Assembly: GCF_002161765.1 (NCBI RefSeq)
Contig: NZ_NFIN01000019.1
Span: forward strand, 1-64,000
Source of the DNA: Bacteroides sp. An322
GTDB taxonomy: Bacteria; Bacteroidota; Bacteroidia; Bacteroidales; Bacteroidaceae
Reading direction: 5' to 3'
DNA length: 64,000 nucleotides
Both the position numbers and the translations under genes were made by a program. Positions 44,793 to 54,041 of the stretch are shown here, piece after piece (within the stretch, counting starts at the first letter, position 1; each line of letters opens with the position of its first letter). The notes below the pieces were generated by a model that was not told the DNA's origin, did not search any database, and worked only from the letters and a program-made list of their open reading frames with translations.

Positions 44793-45677
44793 TTAGATTC
44801 CGTGCGCGTTCGCTTCTTTGTTAATCTTCTTGATTAATCCTTGCAATACTGCACCCGGTCCGCATTCTACGAATTCGGTTGCCCCATCGGCTATCATGTT
44901 TTGTACGGTTTGTGTCCAGCGTACCGATGCGGTCAATTGAGCAACTAAGTTCGCTTTGATTTCGGCTGGGTCGATATGCGGCTTAGCGTCTACATTCTGG
45001 TAAATCGGGCATTTCGGTGTATGGAATTCCGTAGCGTTGATAGCTGCTTCCAATTCCACTTTAGCCGGATTCATCAACGGAGAATGGAACGCACCGCCTA
45101 CTTTCAGGGGCAAAGCACGCTTGGCTCCTGCCGCTTTCATCAGTTCGCAAGCCTTGTTGATGCCTTCGATAGAGCCTGAGATGACGATTTGACCCGGGCA
45201 ATTGAAGTTAGCCGCTACACATACTTCACCTTCTTGTGCCACTTGCGCACAAATTTCTTCCACTTTCTCATCAGGTAAAGCGATGATAGCAGCCATGGTA
45301 GAAGGTTGCATTTCGCACGCTTTCTGCATTGCCATTGCACGTGCATAAACCAGTTTCAAACCGTCTTCGAACGATAAGGCTCCGGCAGCTACCAATGCCG
45401 AGAACTCGCCTAACGAGTGTCCGGCGGTCATTTCGGGCTTGAACTCATCACCCAAACACAATGCCGAAATAACCGAGTGAAGGAATACGGCAGGCTGGGT
45501 CACTTTGGTTTGACGCAGGTCTTCGTCCGTTCCGTTGAACATGATATCCGTAATGCGGTATCCTAAGATTTCGTTCGCTTTCTCGAATAATTCTTTTGCC
45601 AAGGGAGAGTTTTCGTAGAGGTCTTTGCCCATGCCTACGAATTGGGCTCCCTGGCCGGGAAATACAAATGCTTTCAT
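44793..45677 (-). CDS. fabD: Malonyl-CoA:ACP transacylase
   Basis: A 294-residue transacylase that charges ACP with malonate for fatty acid synthesis. The active serine is Ser88 in AGHSLGEFSALVAAG, the catalytic histidine His198 in GGAFHSPLM. The oxyanion-hole GQGAQ motif lies near residues 8-12, and the malonate-binding Arg is Arg113 in YARAMAMQ. It stands alone, not with other fab genes. A -7 box TACCTTTG lies 29 bp upstream on the minus strand (45706-45713). Confidence 0.97.
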   Translation of the reverse strand: MKAFVFPGQGAQFVGMGKDLYENSPLAKELFEKANEILGYRITDIMFNGTDEDLRQTKVTQPAVFLHSVISALCLGDEFKPEMTAGHSLGEFSALVAAGALSFEDGLKLVYARAMAMQKACEMQPSTMAAIIALPDEKVEEICAQVAQEGEVCVAANFNCPGQIVISGSIEGINKACELMKAAGAKRALPLKVGGAFHSPLMNPAKVELEAAINATEFHTPKCPIYQNVDAKPHIDPAEIKANLVAQLTASVRWTQTVQNMIADGATEFVECGPGAVLQGLIKKINKEANAHGI

Positions 45678-45756
45678 ATCGATTGTTTTTAAGTTAATGT
45701 TGCGGCAAAGGTACGAATTTTAATGAAGAATGAAGAACTTTTTGAATATATAAATC

Positions 45757-45884
45757 AAACGCAGAGACGCAAAAGCGCAAAGTCTTTATTTAGAGCAAGC
45801 AAAGAGCACAAAGAGTGGCATCAGGCTCCGTGTACTTTGCCTTCTTTAAAATATATTCTCTGCGCTTTTGCGCCTCTGCGTTTA
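45757..45884. repeat. nested palindrome, CACAGAGACGCAGAGGC family, copy 2
   Basis: AAACGCAGAGACGCAAAAGC at the left and GCGCCTCTGCGTTTA at the right are the outer arms. GCAAAG and CTTTGC pair inside. It ends 3 bp from the thiD stop codon and stands between thiD and the fabD promoter. Confidence 0.85.
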
Positions 45885-45886
45885 GC

Positions 45887-46744
45887 TTATTTTTCATTTA
45901 CCCGCATCGCTACAGGTGCAAAGAAATGGTTCAACGGTCCGTGGCCTTCTCCGATGTGTACGTCTTTTCCGTTCAGGATGCCCTCGTAAACGTATGTTTT
46001 GGCTTTCCGTACCGCTTCGTCGAGCGGTTCTCCTAAGGCGAGGTAAGTGGCTATGGCAGAAGAGAGGGTACAGCCAGTGCCGTGCGTATTGCGGCTCTCT
46101 ATTTTAGGAGAAGAGAAACGGTGCGGGTGTTCTTCTCCTTTTATATATAACACATCGCACATTTCGTTCTCATTCAGATGCCCGCCTTTGACTAAGACGG
46201 CTTGGCTTCCGAAACCGAGCAGTTCTTTAGCGGCTATTTCCATTTCGGGGATCGTCGTGATGCGCTTTCCCGTCAGCACTTCCGCTTCGCTCAGGTTAGG
46301 GGTAATAAGGGTAGCCATAGGCATTAGCTGGGAGGTCAGAGACTCGATGGCATTGTCTTCCATCAGTTTGCATCCGCTGGTCGAGACCATGACGGGGTCG
46401 AGCACGATGTATTTATAATAAGGTGTAAATTCGTGCAGCGATTCGGCTATGGCACGGATGATTCCGGCATCGTTAATCATGCCTATTTTTACAGATACAG
46501 GTGAGATGTCTGTCATAACCGCCTGAATTTGCCCTTTTACATAAGTGGAAGGCACAGGACATATAGCTGAAACTCCACATGTGTTTTGTACGGTAATGGC
46601 GGTAATAGCACTTGCCGCATATGCTCCCAAGGCAGAGATGGTTTTGATGTCTGCCTGTATGCCGGCTCCTCCGCTGCAATCGGAGCCGGCGATGGTTAAT
46701 ATGCATGGATATTGTTTCACGTTTCTTGTTTTTTCAAATTTCAT
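45887..46744 (-). CDS. thiD: Hydroxymethylpyrimidine/phosphomethylpyrimidine kinase
   Basis: A 285-residue ribokinase-fold kinase of thiamine synthesis that phosphorylates HMP twice. LTIAGSDCSGGAGIQADIKT near residue 18 is the family signature. VLDPVMVSTSGCKL and TGCTLSSAIATYLALG (near 210) hold the anion hole and catalytic Asp region. No other thi gene is in the window, so it probably salvages pyrimidine. A longer frame opens with TTG at 46750, but the ATG at 46744 is preferred. TATGTTTG at 46748-46755 would place transcription start at or very near the ATG. Confidence 0.95.
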   Translation of the reverse strand: MKFEKTRNVKQYPCILTIAGSDCSGGAGIQADIKTISALGAYAASAITAITVQNTCGVSAICPVPSTYVKGQIQAVMTDISPVSVKIGMINDAGIIRAIAESLHEFTPYYKYIVLDPVMVSTSGCKLMEDNAIESLTSQLMPMATLITPNLSEAEVLTGKRITTIPEMEIAAKELLGFGSQAVLVKGGHLNENEMCDVLYIKGEEHPHRFSSPKIESRNTHGTGCTLSSAIATYLALGEPLDEAVRKAKTYVYEGILNGKDVHIGEGHGPLNHFFAPVAMRVNEK

Positions 46745-46809
46745 GCGCAAACATAGAAAAAATCCAAGGCTCCCATTTGAAAAGAAAACCTCGGATTTTA
46801 CATTTCATG

Positions 46810-47145
46810 TTATTCCACTTCACCTAACGAATTTCCGTATTCCATTTCACCTTGTACTACAAAGAATACATCATCGGGATCGAAAGGCCCCATACCGTCT
46901 TTTTTGGCTTCACCGACTATGTAATCCACAATTTCATCTTGGTCGATGTTGATATAACCCTCTTCATCTGGTTGAGCATCCAGGCAACCGCTGGTTGTAT
47001 AATAGTCCACTATCAAATCGAGCATATAATACAGCTCATCATCTGAGAACTTGCCTTTCAAATCTTGAGGCAAATAATTCTTTATGAATTCGATGGTCTT
47101 TTCATCGTCTTCATCTTCCAACAAGAAATCGTCATCCATTCCCAT
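46810..47145 (-). CDS. Small acidic protein of unknown function
   Basis: A 111-residue, strongly acidic soluble protein (theoretical pI very low). It begins MGMDDDFLLEDEDDEKTIEF and contains FSDDELYYMLDLIVDYYTTSG and IDQDEIVDYIVGEAKKDG. It is predicted to be mainly helical with no membrane segment and no cysteine pairs. The gene stands between trxA and thiD on the same strand. I recognise no characterised family; Bacteroides genomes commonly have such a protein in this position (from memory). Confidence 0.8.
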   Translation of the reverse strand: MGMDDDFLLEDEDDEKTIEFIKNYLPQDLKGKFSDDELYYMLDLIVDYYTTSGCLDAQPDEEGYINIDQDEIVDYIVGEAKKDGMGPFDPDDVFFVVQGEMEYGNSLGEVE

Positions 47146-47195
47146 AGTTCAATCATTTTAAGATTAATAATATACTGTTTTAATTGGCTAGTTAA

Positions 47196-47264
47196 CAAGA
47201 TAATGAGCCTATACGGTTCTCATCCCCGTTTTAGTAAGCATGAAAAACCTTAGGCTTTATCTTG
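47196..47264. other. long imperfect hairpin between trxA and the acidic protein gene
   Basis: CAAGATA, AGCCTA, GGTT and TCAT on the left pair in order with ATGA, AACC, TAGGCT and TATCTTG on the right, separated by small symmetric bulges. The stem is about 25 bp. No T run follows on either strand, so it is more like a structured leader or processing signal than a simple terminator. Confidence 0.65.
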
Positions 47265-47278
47265 CCAACCGGAAAGGA

Positions 47279-47596
47279 TTACTTCAACAATGCTTCCACT
47301 TTCTCTTTCAAAGCGGCTTTTGTTGTAGCCCCCACTTGCTTGTCTACCACTTCTCCATTCTTAATGAAAAGTACGGTAGGAATATTACGCACACCGAATT
47401 GTGCAGGCAGGTCTGCGCTTTCGTCAACATCGCATTTTCCGATGTTCACTTTGTCTTTATATTCTTCTGCCAGCTCTTCAATATACGGAGCAATCTGACG
47501 GCACGGTCCGCACCATGTTGCCCAAAAATCCAATACTACAGGTTTTCCTTCAGCTACAATAGCTTCAAAATTGTCATCTTTAATTGTCAGTGCCAT
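47279..47596 (-). CDS. trxA: Thioredoxin
   Basis: A 105-residue thioredoxin. The redox motif is WCGPC in [19 protein letters not shown] (near 20-38), and the cis-proline lies in [10 protein letters not shown]. It keeps disulfides of cytoplasmic proteins reduced. An earlier in-frame start at 47632 would lie in the promoter; [13 protein letters not shown] at 47596 is the family N-terminus. It stands as a single gene with its own promoter, followed by a strong hairpin. Confidence 0.96.
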   Translation of the reverse strand: MALTIKDDNFEAIVAEGKPVVLDFWATWCGPCRQIAPYIEELAEEYKDKVNIGKCDVDESADLPAQFGVRNIPTVLFIKNGEVVDKQVGATTKAALKEKVEALLK

Positions 47597-47629
47597 AATC
47601 TTCTTGTTTTTGGTTTGCAATTCTAAGCG

Positions 47630-47661
47630 CAAATATAATACTAATTTATTTTATAGTCCAA
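47630..47661 (-). promoter_or_regulatory. trxA promoter, overlapping the 3' end of dnaE
   Basis: On the minus strand TTG (47659-47661) and TATATTTG (47630-47637) are 21 bp apart. The -33 and spacer lie in the last codons of dnaE. Confidence 0.65.
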
Positions 47662-50600
47662 CAAAGGCTGGCTTTTTAAGTAATTTACCAAATCTTTTCG
47701 AACCGAAATCTTTAATGTATGCGACATCAGGTTCACAAACATCTGCCCGTCCTCATCCCGAATAAAGAAATATAATTCCGTATTCCCCGGATTAGTTTTC
47801 ACCATTGAGCCTAATTCCATAATCATTTCATCATTAATAGCCGAAAGAGGAGCGGTAACCGTAATTTTCTCTATCAAATTGTCTTTCACTTCGGGAAGCA
47901 ATTCAATCGTATTAATTTTCACTTCCCATTCATCCGGCTTCCATTGCTTAGGTTGGCATTTTCCTCTCATAAACAAAAACATTCCTTCATTGAAGAAATT
48001 CTTCTTGTCTACCCAGTCATTCCCGAAGAATGCAAATTCCGCCGTTCCAGAATAGTCTTCCACTTTTGCAATGCCGTATGGCTTTCCCGTACGCGTATAT
48101 CCTTCACGCACACCTATTACAATGCCTCCTAACGTCAAATCATGGTTCTGCAAGGGGGTCAAGTCAACCAATTGGTCCATGTGAGTATTGCACACATTCT
48201 CCAATATTACGGCATATTCATCAAGCGGATGGGCTGAAAGATAAATGCCTACCAATTCCCGTTCCTTATTCAGGCGCTCCAAATCACTCCATGACGGTGC
48301 ATGCACAATTTCGGGAGTCGCAATTTCCACCGCCTGTTCCCCACCGAATAACGAATTTACAGCAGCCGCCTTATCCGCTTGATAACGGTTTCCATAACGT
48401 ACCAGCACCTCAACAAAACTTTCGTCTTTGGCATTCTTGACAAAGAAGTCCTCACGTTTGATACCGCCAAAACTATCAAATCCGCCAGCCAATGCCAAGT
48501 TTTCTATGTTCTTCCGATTACAAGCCGAGAGATTCACCCGTTGCACAAAATCGAATATATTCTTAAACGGACCGTTCTTTTCACGTTCTGTAAGAATATT
48601 CTGTACGGCAGATTCCCCTACTCCTTTTATAGCTCCCAAACCGAACCGGATATCCCCATGAGGGTTTACTGAAAACTTCATCCAGCTCTCGTTCACATCC
48701 GGACCTAAGACATTGATGCCTGTTGCTTTACACTCGTCCATCAGCTTGGTTATTTCAGTTATATTGGAAATATTCCGGCTCATTGTAGCTGCCATATATT
48801 CCGACGGATAATTAGCTTTCAGGTAAGCGGTCTGATAAGCCACCCAAGAATAACAGGTCGCATGCGATTTATTGAATGCGTATGATGCAAATTTTTCCCA
48901 ATCTGCCCAAATCTTCTCAAGCACTTTCGGGTCATGTCCGTTCTTCTTCCCTCCTTCGATAAATTTCGGCTTCATGTGATCCAGTTTATCACGCAATTTC
49001 TTACCCATTGCCTTACGTAAAGCATCTGATTCTCCACGAGTAAAATCAGCCAGCAAACGAGAGAGCAACATCACCTGTTCCTGATAAACCGTAATGCCAT
49101 AAGTATCTTTCAGGTACTTCTCCATGATTGGAATATCATATTCTATCGGCTTCCGCCCATGTTTACGGTCGATAAAATCAGGTATATAATCCATCGGTCC
49201 CGGACGGTAAAGCGCATTCATGGCAATCAAGTCTTCAAAAGTGGAGGGCTGAAGCTCACGCAAATATTTCTGCATACCAGCCGATTCAAACTGGAATGTT
49301 CCGATTGTCCGTCCATCACTATACAATTGATAAGTCGCCAAATCATCAATAGGAATTTCATCTATATTCAATTCAATTCCTTTGCTATGCCGAATGTTTT
49401 CAACCGCTTCCTTAATAATGGATAACGTTTTCAGTCCCAAAAAGTCCATTTTAATCAGGCCGGTTTCCTCAATGACTGAACCTTCATATTGAGTAACCAG
49501 CATTTTTTCCCCTGTCTCCTTATCATCAGCCGTACTTACAGGTACCCAATCTGTAATATCATCCCGGCAAATGATTGTTCCACAAGCATGTACGCCTGTA
49601 TTTCGGACATTCCCTTCCAGCATTTTAGCGTATTTAATCGTATCCCGCAAAACAGGGTCAGAAGAGACTTCCGCCGCCTGAAGTTCCGGCACATAAGCAA
49701 TGGCATTGGGCAAATTCAACTTCTTGTCAGGTATTTTATCCGGAATCAACTTACATAAACGGTCGGATTCTGAAAGAGGAAGTTTTTGGACTCGTGCCAC
49801 ATCTTTAAGAGCTAATTTGGTCGCCATAGTACCGTATGTAATAATATGCGCCACCTTTTCCTGCCCATATTTTTCAGTCACCCAGTTCAATACCCTTCCA
49901 CGTCCATCATCATCAAAGTCCACATCAATATCGGGCAAAGAAATACGGTCCGGATTCAAAAAACGTTCGAAAAGCAAATCATATCGAATCGGGTCGATTT
50001 GCGTAATCCCTAAGCAATAAGCCACAGCAGAACCTGCCGCAGACCCACGCCCCGGTCCTACAGATACATCCAATTGATTGCGGGCTGCTGATATAAAGTC
50101 TTGCACAATCAAGAAGTATCCCGGAAAACCCATTGTCTTCATAATATGCAATTCAAACTTTATCCGCTCTTTTACTTCATCGCTCAAATCTTCGCCGTAT
50201 CTCCGGTGAGCACCTTCATAAGCCAATTTTGCCAAATAATCCGCTTCCAACTTGATACGATACAATTTATCGTATCCACCTAAACGTTCGATTTTTGCTC
50301 TCGCATCGGCTTCACTCATGACTACATTCCCGTTTTCATCTTGCGTAAACTCGTCAAACAAGTCTTTTTCCGTATATTTCTTCCGGTATTCTGCTTCCGT
50401 ACCAAAATCTTCTGGAATAGAGAACGTAGGCATAATCGGTGCATGGTCTATAGAATAAAACTCAACCTTATCGCATATTTCACAAGTATTCGCCAAAGCC
50501 TCAGGAACATCACTGAATATCGCATTCATCTCCTCCCTAGTCTTCATCCATTCCTGTTTGGAATAAAGCATACGATTAGGGTCATCCAAATCTTTTCCTG

Positions 50601-51438
50601 TACTTAAGCATATCAACCGGTCATGTGCTTCTGCATTTTCTTCATCAACAAAATGGACATCATTCGTACAAACCAGCTTGATATTGTATTTTTGGGCATA
50701 TTCTATCAATTTCTGATTCACCACTTCCTGCAATTTGTAAATTTCATGATTTGCACGTGGCACCGTAGCTTTATGACGCTGAAGTTCTAAATAATAATCG
50801 TCTCCAAACAAATTCTTATACCATTGAACAACCTCTTCCGCTTCAGCAAACTGCCCGGCTGTAATACGCTTCGGCACCTCTCCTCCCAAACATGCCGAAC
50901 AAACGATCAGACCCTCATGATATTTTTCCAATTCGACCCTGTCAGTACGCGGACGCATATAAAATCCCTGTGTCCATGCTTTCGATACCAATTTAATCAA
51001 ATTATGATAGCCTGTCAAGTTTTTGGCTAATACAACCAAGTGATAACCGCTTTGGTCAAGCTTCCCGTTCTTCTCTGTCAAACGATTACGCGCCACATAC
51101 ATTTCACACCCGATAATCGGTTTGAACAATTTCTTTTTGGCAGCCTCTATCTGCTCTTTGCAAGCTAATATCTCTGCTTCCGGATTCTCAGACTCCTGCT
51201 TGCCGCTTTCCAAAGCCGAGAGCTTCTTCTTTAAGTCTTTTATCTCGCCATTTGTACCGCCATTCTTCTTGTTTACATAGTTGAAGAATTCCTTAATTCC
51301 AAACATATCACCATGATCGGTCACGGCAATGCCTTTCATTCCATTAGCAATTGCCTTATCCACTAAACGGGCGATTGATGCCTGGCCATCCAAAATGGAA
51401 TATTGCGTATGAACATGTAAATGAACAAAATCTTGCAT
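47641..51438 (-). CDS. dnaE: DNA polymerase III alpha subunit
   Basis: The replicative polymerase, 1265 residues. The N-terminal PHP domain starts [19 protein letters not shown] and keeps [16 protein letters not shown]. The catalytic palm has [15 protein letters not shown] near 500-514 and [18 protein letters not shown] near 460. The YRPGPM and [19 protein letters not shown] blocks follow. The helix-hairpin-helix and an OB-fold ([26 protein letters not shown]) lie near the end. There is no proofreading exonuclease insertion of the PolC type, so this is the DnaE1 class. A clear promoter is at 51465-51495. Confidence 0.98.
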   Translation of the reverse strand: MQDFVHLHVHTQYSILDGQASIARLVDKAIANGMKGIAVTDHGDMFGIKEFFNYVNKKNGGTNGEIKDLKKKLSALESGKQESENPEAEILACKEQIEAAKKKLFKPIIGCEMYVARNRLTEKNGKLDQSGYHLVVLAKNLTGYHNLIKLVSKAWTQGFYMRPRTDRVELEKYHEGLIVCSACLGGEVPKRITAGQFAEAEEVVQWYKNLFGDDYYLELQRHKATVPRANHEIYKLQEVVNQKLIEYAQKYNIKLVCTNDVHFVDEENAEAHDRLICLSTGKDLDDPNRMLYSKQEWMKTREEMNAIFSDVPEALANTCEICDKVEFYSIDHAPIMPTFSIPEDFGTEAEYRKKYTEKDLFDEFTQDENGNVVMSEADARAKIERLGGYDKLYRIKLEADYLAKLAYEGAHRRYGEDLSDEVKERIKFELHIMKTMGFPGYFLIVQDFISAARNQLDVSVGPGRGSAAGSAVAYCLGITQIDPIRYDLLFERFLNPDRISLPDIDVDFDDDGRGRVLNWVTEKYGQEKVAHIITYGTMATKLALKDVARVQKLPLSESDRLCKLIPDKIPDKKLNLPNAIAYVPELQAAEVSSDPVLRDTIKYAKMLEGNVRNTGVHACGTIICRDDITDWVPVSTADDKETGEKMLVTQYEGSVIEETGLIKMDFLGLKTLSIIKEAVENIRHSKGIELNIDEIPIDDLATYQLYSDGRTIGTFQFESAGMQKYLRELQPSTFEDLIAMNALYRPGPMDYIPDFIDRKHGRKPIEYDIPIMEKYLKDTYGITVYQEQVMLLSRLLADFTRGESDALRKAMGKKLRDKLDHMKPKFIEGGKKNGHDPKVLEKIWADWEKFASYAFNKSHATCYSWVAYQTAYLKANYPSEYMAATMSRNISNITEITKLMDECKATGINVLGPDVNESWMKFSVNPHGDIRFGLGAIKGVGESAVQNILTEREKNGPFKNIFDFVQRVNLSACNRKNIENLALAGGFDSFGGIKREDFFVKNAKDESFVEVLVRYGNRYQADKAAAVNSLFGGEQAVEIATPEIVHAPSWSDLERLNKERELVGIYLSAHPLDEYAVILENVCNTHMDQLVDLTPLQNHDLTLGGIVIGVREGYTRTGKPYGIAKVEDYSGTAEFAFFGNDWVDKKNFFNEGMFLFMRGKCQPKQWKPDEWEVKINTIELLPEVKDNLIEKITVTAPLSAINDEMIMELGSMVKTNPGNTELYFFIRDEDGQMFVNLMSHTLKISVRKDLVNYLKSQPLLDYKIN

Positions 51439-51464
51439 AATTCAGTTATGATTAAATCAGGCAT

Positions 51465-51495
51465 CAAAGATACCGAGGTTTATGAGAAGAAACAA
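51465..51495 (-). promoter_or_regulatory. dnaE promoter
   Basis: On the minus strand TTG (51493-51495) and TATCTTTG (51465-51472) are 20 bp apart, 26 bp before the dnaE ATG. Confidence 0.75.
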
Positions 51496-51567
51496 GGCTT
51501 TAGGCAAAAGAAAACTTGATTTTTTATGAAAAAAGGCTGAAGATATTAATTTCTAAAGCCTGTTTAC

Positions 51568-51598
51568 TTGCAGGGTAGACAAATTAACTATATTTTTG
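51568..51598 (+). promoter_or_regulatory. psd-pssA promoter
   Basis: TTG (51568-51570) and TATTTTTG (51591-51598) are 20 bp apart, 40 bp before the psd ATG. Confidence 0.7.
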
Positions 51599-51638
51599 CA
51601 CGATGAAAAAATTGCAATGACCACATTATTGCCACACA

Positions 51639-52328
51639 ATGAATAAAATTAGGAAGAAAATAAAAAAGATAAGGTTACATCAAGAAGGAACACACATTTT
51701 GATTACCGCTGCAATTCTGCTCCTCATACTTAATCTAGGATTATATTGGGGAATAGAATACAAAATCTTTTTCTACATTGTAGCACTAGCCAGTCTTATT
51801 CTGTACCTACTGATGGTGAACTTTTTTCGCTGTCCAATACGGTTATTCAACCAAGATACGGAAAAAATAGTAGTGGCACCTGCCGACGGTAAGATTGTTG
51901 TAGTCGAAGAGGTAGAGGAACATGAATATTTTCATGACCGCCGCCTAATGATTTCCATTTTTATGAGCATCACCAACGTACATGCGAACTGGTATCCTGT
52001 AGACGGAGAAATCAAACATGTATCACATCAAAACGGACGTTTCCTAAAAGCATGGCTTCCTAAAGCAAGCACCGAAAACGAACGTTCTACTATCGTGATT
52101 GAAACTCCAGAAGGACATACTGTTCTTGCACGCCAAATAGCCGGAGCCGTTGCCAGACGTATTGTAACGTATGCTGAAGTAGGAGAAGAATGCTACATCG
52201 ATGAACACATGGGCTTCATCAAATTCGGTTCACGTGTAGATGTATATTTGCCCCTAGGCACTGAAGTTTGCGTACGCATGGGACAAAAGACAGTAGGCAA
52301 CCAAACCATAATAGCCAAACTGAAATAA
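51639..52328 (+). CDS. psd: Phosphatidylserine decarboxylase, short type
   Basis: A 229-residue proenzyme that makes phosphatidylethanolamine. The cleavage site is FGSR near 194-197: the chain self-cuts before the serine, which becomes the pyruvoyl group of the alpha subunit. [14 protein letters not shown] and [20 protein letters not shown] are typical. Two membrane segments lie near 17-60. The length matches the short archaeal/Bacteroidetes class and not the 300-residue E. coli form. pssA follows 22 bp downstream, so the two consecutive steps of the pathway are encoded together. Confidence 0.96.
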   Translation: MNKIRKKIKKIRLHQEGTHILITAAILLLILNLGLYWGIEYKIFFYIVALASLILYLLMVNFFRCPIRLFNQDTEKIVVAPADGKIVVVEEVEEHEYFHDRRLMISIFMSITNVHANWYPVDGEIKHVSHQNGRFLKAWLPKASTENERSTIVIETPEGHTVLARQIAGAVARRIVTYAEVGEECYIDEHMGFIKFGSRVDVYLPLGTEVCVRMGQKTVGNQTIIAKLK

Positions 52329-52350
52329 ACAAAGAAGGAGGACAAGAAGC

Positions 52351-53055
52351 ATGGCAAACGTAATTACCCGGAACATTCCAAACACACTGACTTGTTGTAA
52401 CCTGTTTTCAGGTTGCATTGCTTCATATATGGCTTTTCAAGGGAAATACGGATGGGCATTCCTTTTCATCATCATTGGTGCAACCTTTGATTTTTTTGAC
52501 GGAATGACCGCCCGTTTGCTTCATGTATCCTCACCGATAGGCAAGGAACTGGATTCTTTAGCAGATGATATTACATTCGGACTTGCTCCTGCAGCTATCG
52601 CTTTTGCTTTATTCAAAGAAGTACACTATCCGGCTTTCATGGAAGCCTTACGTCCCATATTACCTTATACAGCCTTCCTTATTGCTGTATTTTCCGGTCT
52701 CCGACTGGCTAAATTCAATATTGATGAACGTCAGACCAGTTCGTTTATCGGAATGCCAACTCCTGCCAATGCCTTATTTTGGGGGTCTTTAGCCACAGGA
52801 GAATATGCGTTTCTAACATCTACGCATTTCAACGCACTCTACTTACTTATTTTGGTTATCATCATGTCACTTTTATTGGTGGCAGAACTTCCGATGTTTT
52901 CTTTAAAATTCAAAGATTTATCGTGGAAACATAACCGGATCAGTTATGTGTTTTTGCTTGTTTGTATCCCCTTATTTGTGATTTTCCAACTAAGCGGATT
53001 TGCAGCTGTTATCATCTGGTACATCTTATTATCACTTATAATTCCTAAAAAATAA
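52351..53055 (+). CDS. pssA: CDP-diacylglycerol-serine O-phosphatidyltransferase
   Basis: A 234-residue integral membrane enzyme that makes phosphatidylserine, the substrate of Psd. The CDP-alcohol motif is FDFFDGMTARLLHVSSPIGK and continues ELDSLADDITFG (residues about 46-78), with all four aspartates in place. Six or more membrane helices make up the rest. AAGGAGG lies 11 bases before the ATG, a strong ribosome site for this phylum. It is downstream of psd in the same operon. Confidence 0.96.
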   Translation: MANVITRNIPNTLTCCNLFSGCIASYMAFQGKYGWAFLFIIIGATFDFFDGMTARLLHVSSPIGKELDSLADDITFGLAPAAIAFALFKEVHYPAFMEALRPILPYTAFLIAVFSGLRLAKFNIDERQTSSFIGMPTPANALFWGSLATGEYAFLTSTHFNALYLLILVIIMSLLLVAELPMFSLKFKDLSWKHNRISYVFLLVCIPLFVIFQLSGFAAVIIWYILLSLIIPKK

Positions 53056-53112
53056 TAACACAGCAATAAGTGGCACGATTGTTGTACTTTTCTAACTAAA
53101 AAGCCAAAGAAT

Positions 53113-53367
53113 ATGATTCAAATTTTAGGATTCGCATTTTTCTTTCTTCTGATAATCTTAATTATCGGTATAGCATTGGTATTCAAAGTCTTCCGTTCCA
53201 TTTTGGGATTAGGACGTAAAATGACCCGCAATACCCAAACATCTGAAACAAAAACACAATCAGAAGATTTCTACAACAATACAAAAACCTCTGATCAGAC
53301 ACAAAAGAAAAAGATTTTTGATAAAGACGAAGGAGAGTATATCGATTTTGAAGAGATAAAAGAGTAA
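53113..53367 (+). CDS. DUF4834-like small membrane protein
   Basis: An 84-residue protein with one N-terminal helix (IQILGFAFFFLLIILIIGIALVFK region), a short basic stretch, and an acidic, disordered tail ending DKDEGEYIDFEEIKE. The layout fits the DUF4834 family, usually encoded after pssA in Bacteroidetes. The function is unknown. It is 57 bp after pssA and probably the last gene of that operon. Confidence 0.7.
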   Translation: MIQILGFAFFFLLIILIIGIALVFKVFRSILGLGRKMTRNTQTSETKTQSEDFYNNTKTSDQTQKKKIFDKDEGEYIDFEEIKE

Positions 53368-53371
53368 GAAC

Positions 53372-53424
53372 AAAATGAAGAATTAAGAATATCTCTTTTA
53401 AAATCATTCTTAATTCTTCATTTT
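53372..53424. terminator. bidirectional terminator between the DUF4834 gene and the Lrp gene
   Basis: A 19-bp perfect inverted repeat (AAAATGAAGAATTAAGAAT and its complement at 53406-53424) with a T-rich right side and an A-rich left side. It ends both convergent transcripts and belongs to the GAAGAATGAA group. Confidence 0.88.
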
Positions 53425-53428
53425 AAGC

Positions 53429-53911
53429 CTATTGGTCCTCCTCTTCTACCAAATCTTGTATTGGCATCTGACGCTTAATGGCCTCACGGAATGAAATAAT
53501 CGTTTCTGAACGTGAAAGCCCTAACGGTTGAAGCTTATCGTGAATAATGTTCAACAAATGATGATTGTTCTTAGCATAAATCTTAATAAACAAATCATAC
53601 TGCCCCGTAGTGAAATGACATTCCACCACTTCAGGAATAAGCTTCAAAGCCTCCGTCACCGAATCGAATTGTTCAGGGTCTTTCAAATACAAACCTATAT
53701 AAGCACATGTCTCATAGCCAATTTTCTCAGGATCAATAATAAATTCAGAACCTTTCAAAATCCCCAAGTTAGTCAGCTTTTGAATACGCTGGTGAATTGC
53801 AGCACCCGATACATTACATGCACGCGCAACTTCCAAGAACGGAATACGTGCATTATCTGCAATCAAACGCAGAATCTGTTCGTCTAATTTGTCCAATTGA
53901 TGATGTCCCAT
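53429..53911 (-). CDS. Lrp/AsnC-family transcriptional regulator
   Basis: A 160-residue regulator. The N-terminal helix-turn-helix region is LDEQILRLIADNARIPFLEV, followed by ARACNVSGAAIHQRIQKLTNLGIL. The C-terminal RAM (effector-binding) domain includes AYIGLYLKDPEQ, VVECHFTTGQYDLFIKIYAKN and SFREAIKRQMPI. It probably controls amino acid genes elsewhere, since no such gene adjoins it. A -7 box TATATTTG lies 22 bp upstream (53933-53940). Confidence 0.95.
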   Translation of the reverse strand: MGHHQLDKLDEQILRLIADNARIPFLEVARACNVSGAAIHQRIQKLTNLGILKGSEFIIDPEKIGYETCAYIGLYLKDPEQFDSVTEALKLIPEVVECHFTTGQYDLFIKIYAKNNHHLLNIIHDKLQPLGLSRSETIISFREAIKRQMPIQDLVEEEDQ

Positions 53912-53990
53912 TTATTCTATTTTAATTTGATACAAATATAACGAAATTTGTTCCATATCCATATATAATCAAGAACTTTTATTCACTTTT

Positions 53991-54022
53991 TTGCATGAAT
54001 TAGATAGATAATCTTATCTTTG
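53991..54022 (+). promoter_or_regulatory. promoter of the M64 peptidase gene
   Basis: TTG (53991-53993) and TATCTTTG (54015-54022) are 21 bp apart, 19 bp before the ATG. Confidence 0.65.
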
Positions 54023-54041
54023 CACTTAAAAATATACTATC

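Noticed and set aside
44593-44796. 67-codon plus-strand frame between the PH-domain genes and fabD
   Set aside because: It coincides with intergenic hairpins and runs into the fabD 3' end on the other strand.
47190-47270. Possible tRNA (GGTTCTCATCCCC looks like a T arm)
   Set aside because: No acceptor stem, D arm or anticodon loop can be built. The pairing is one long hairpin.
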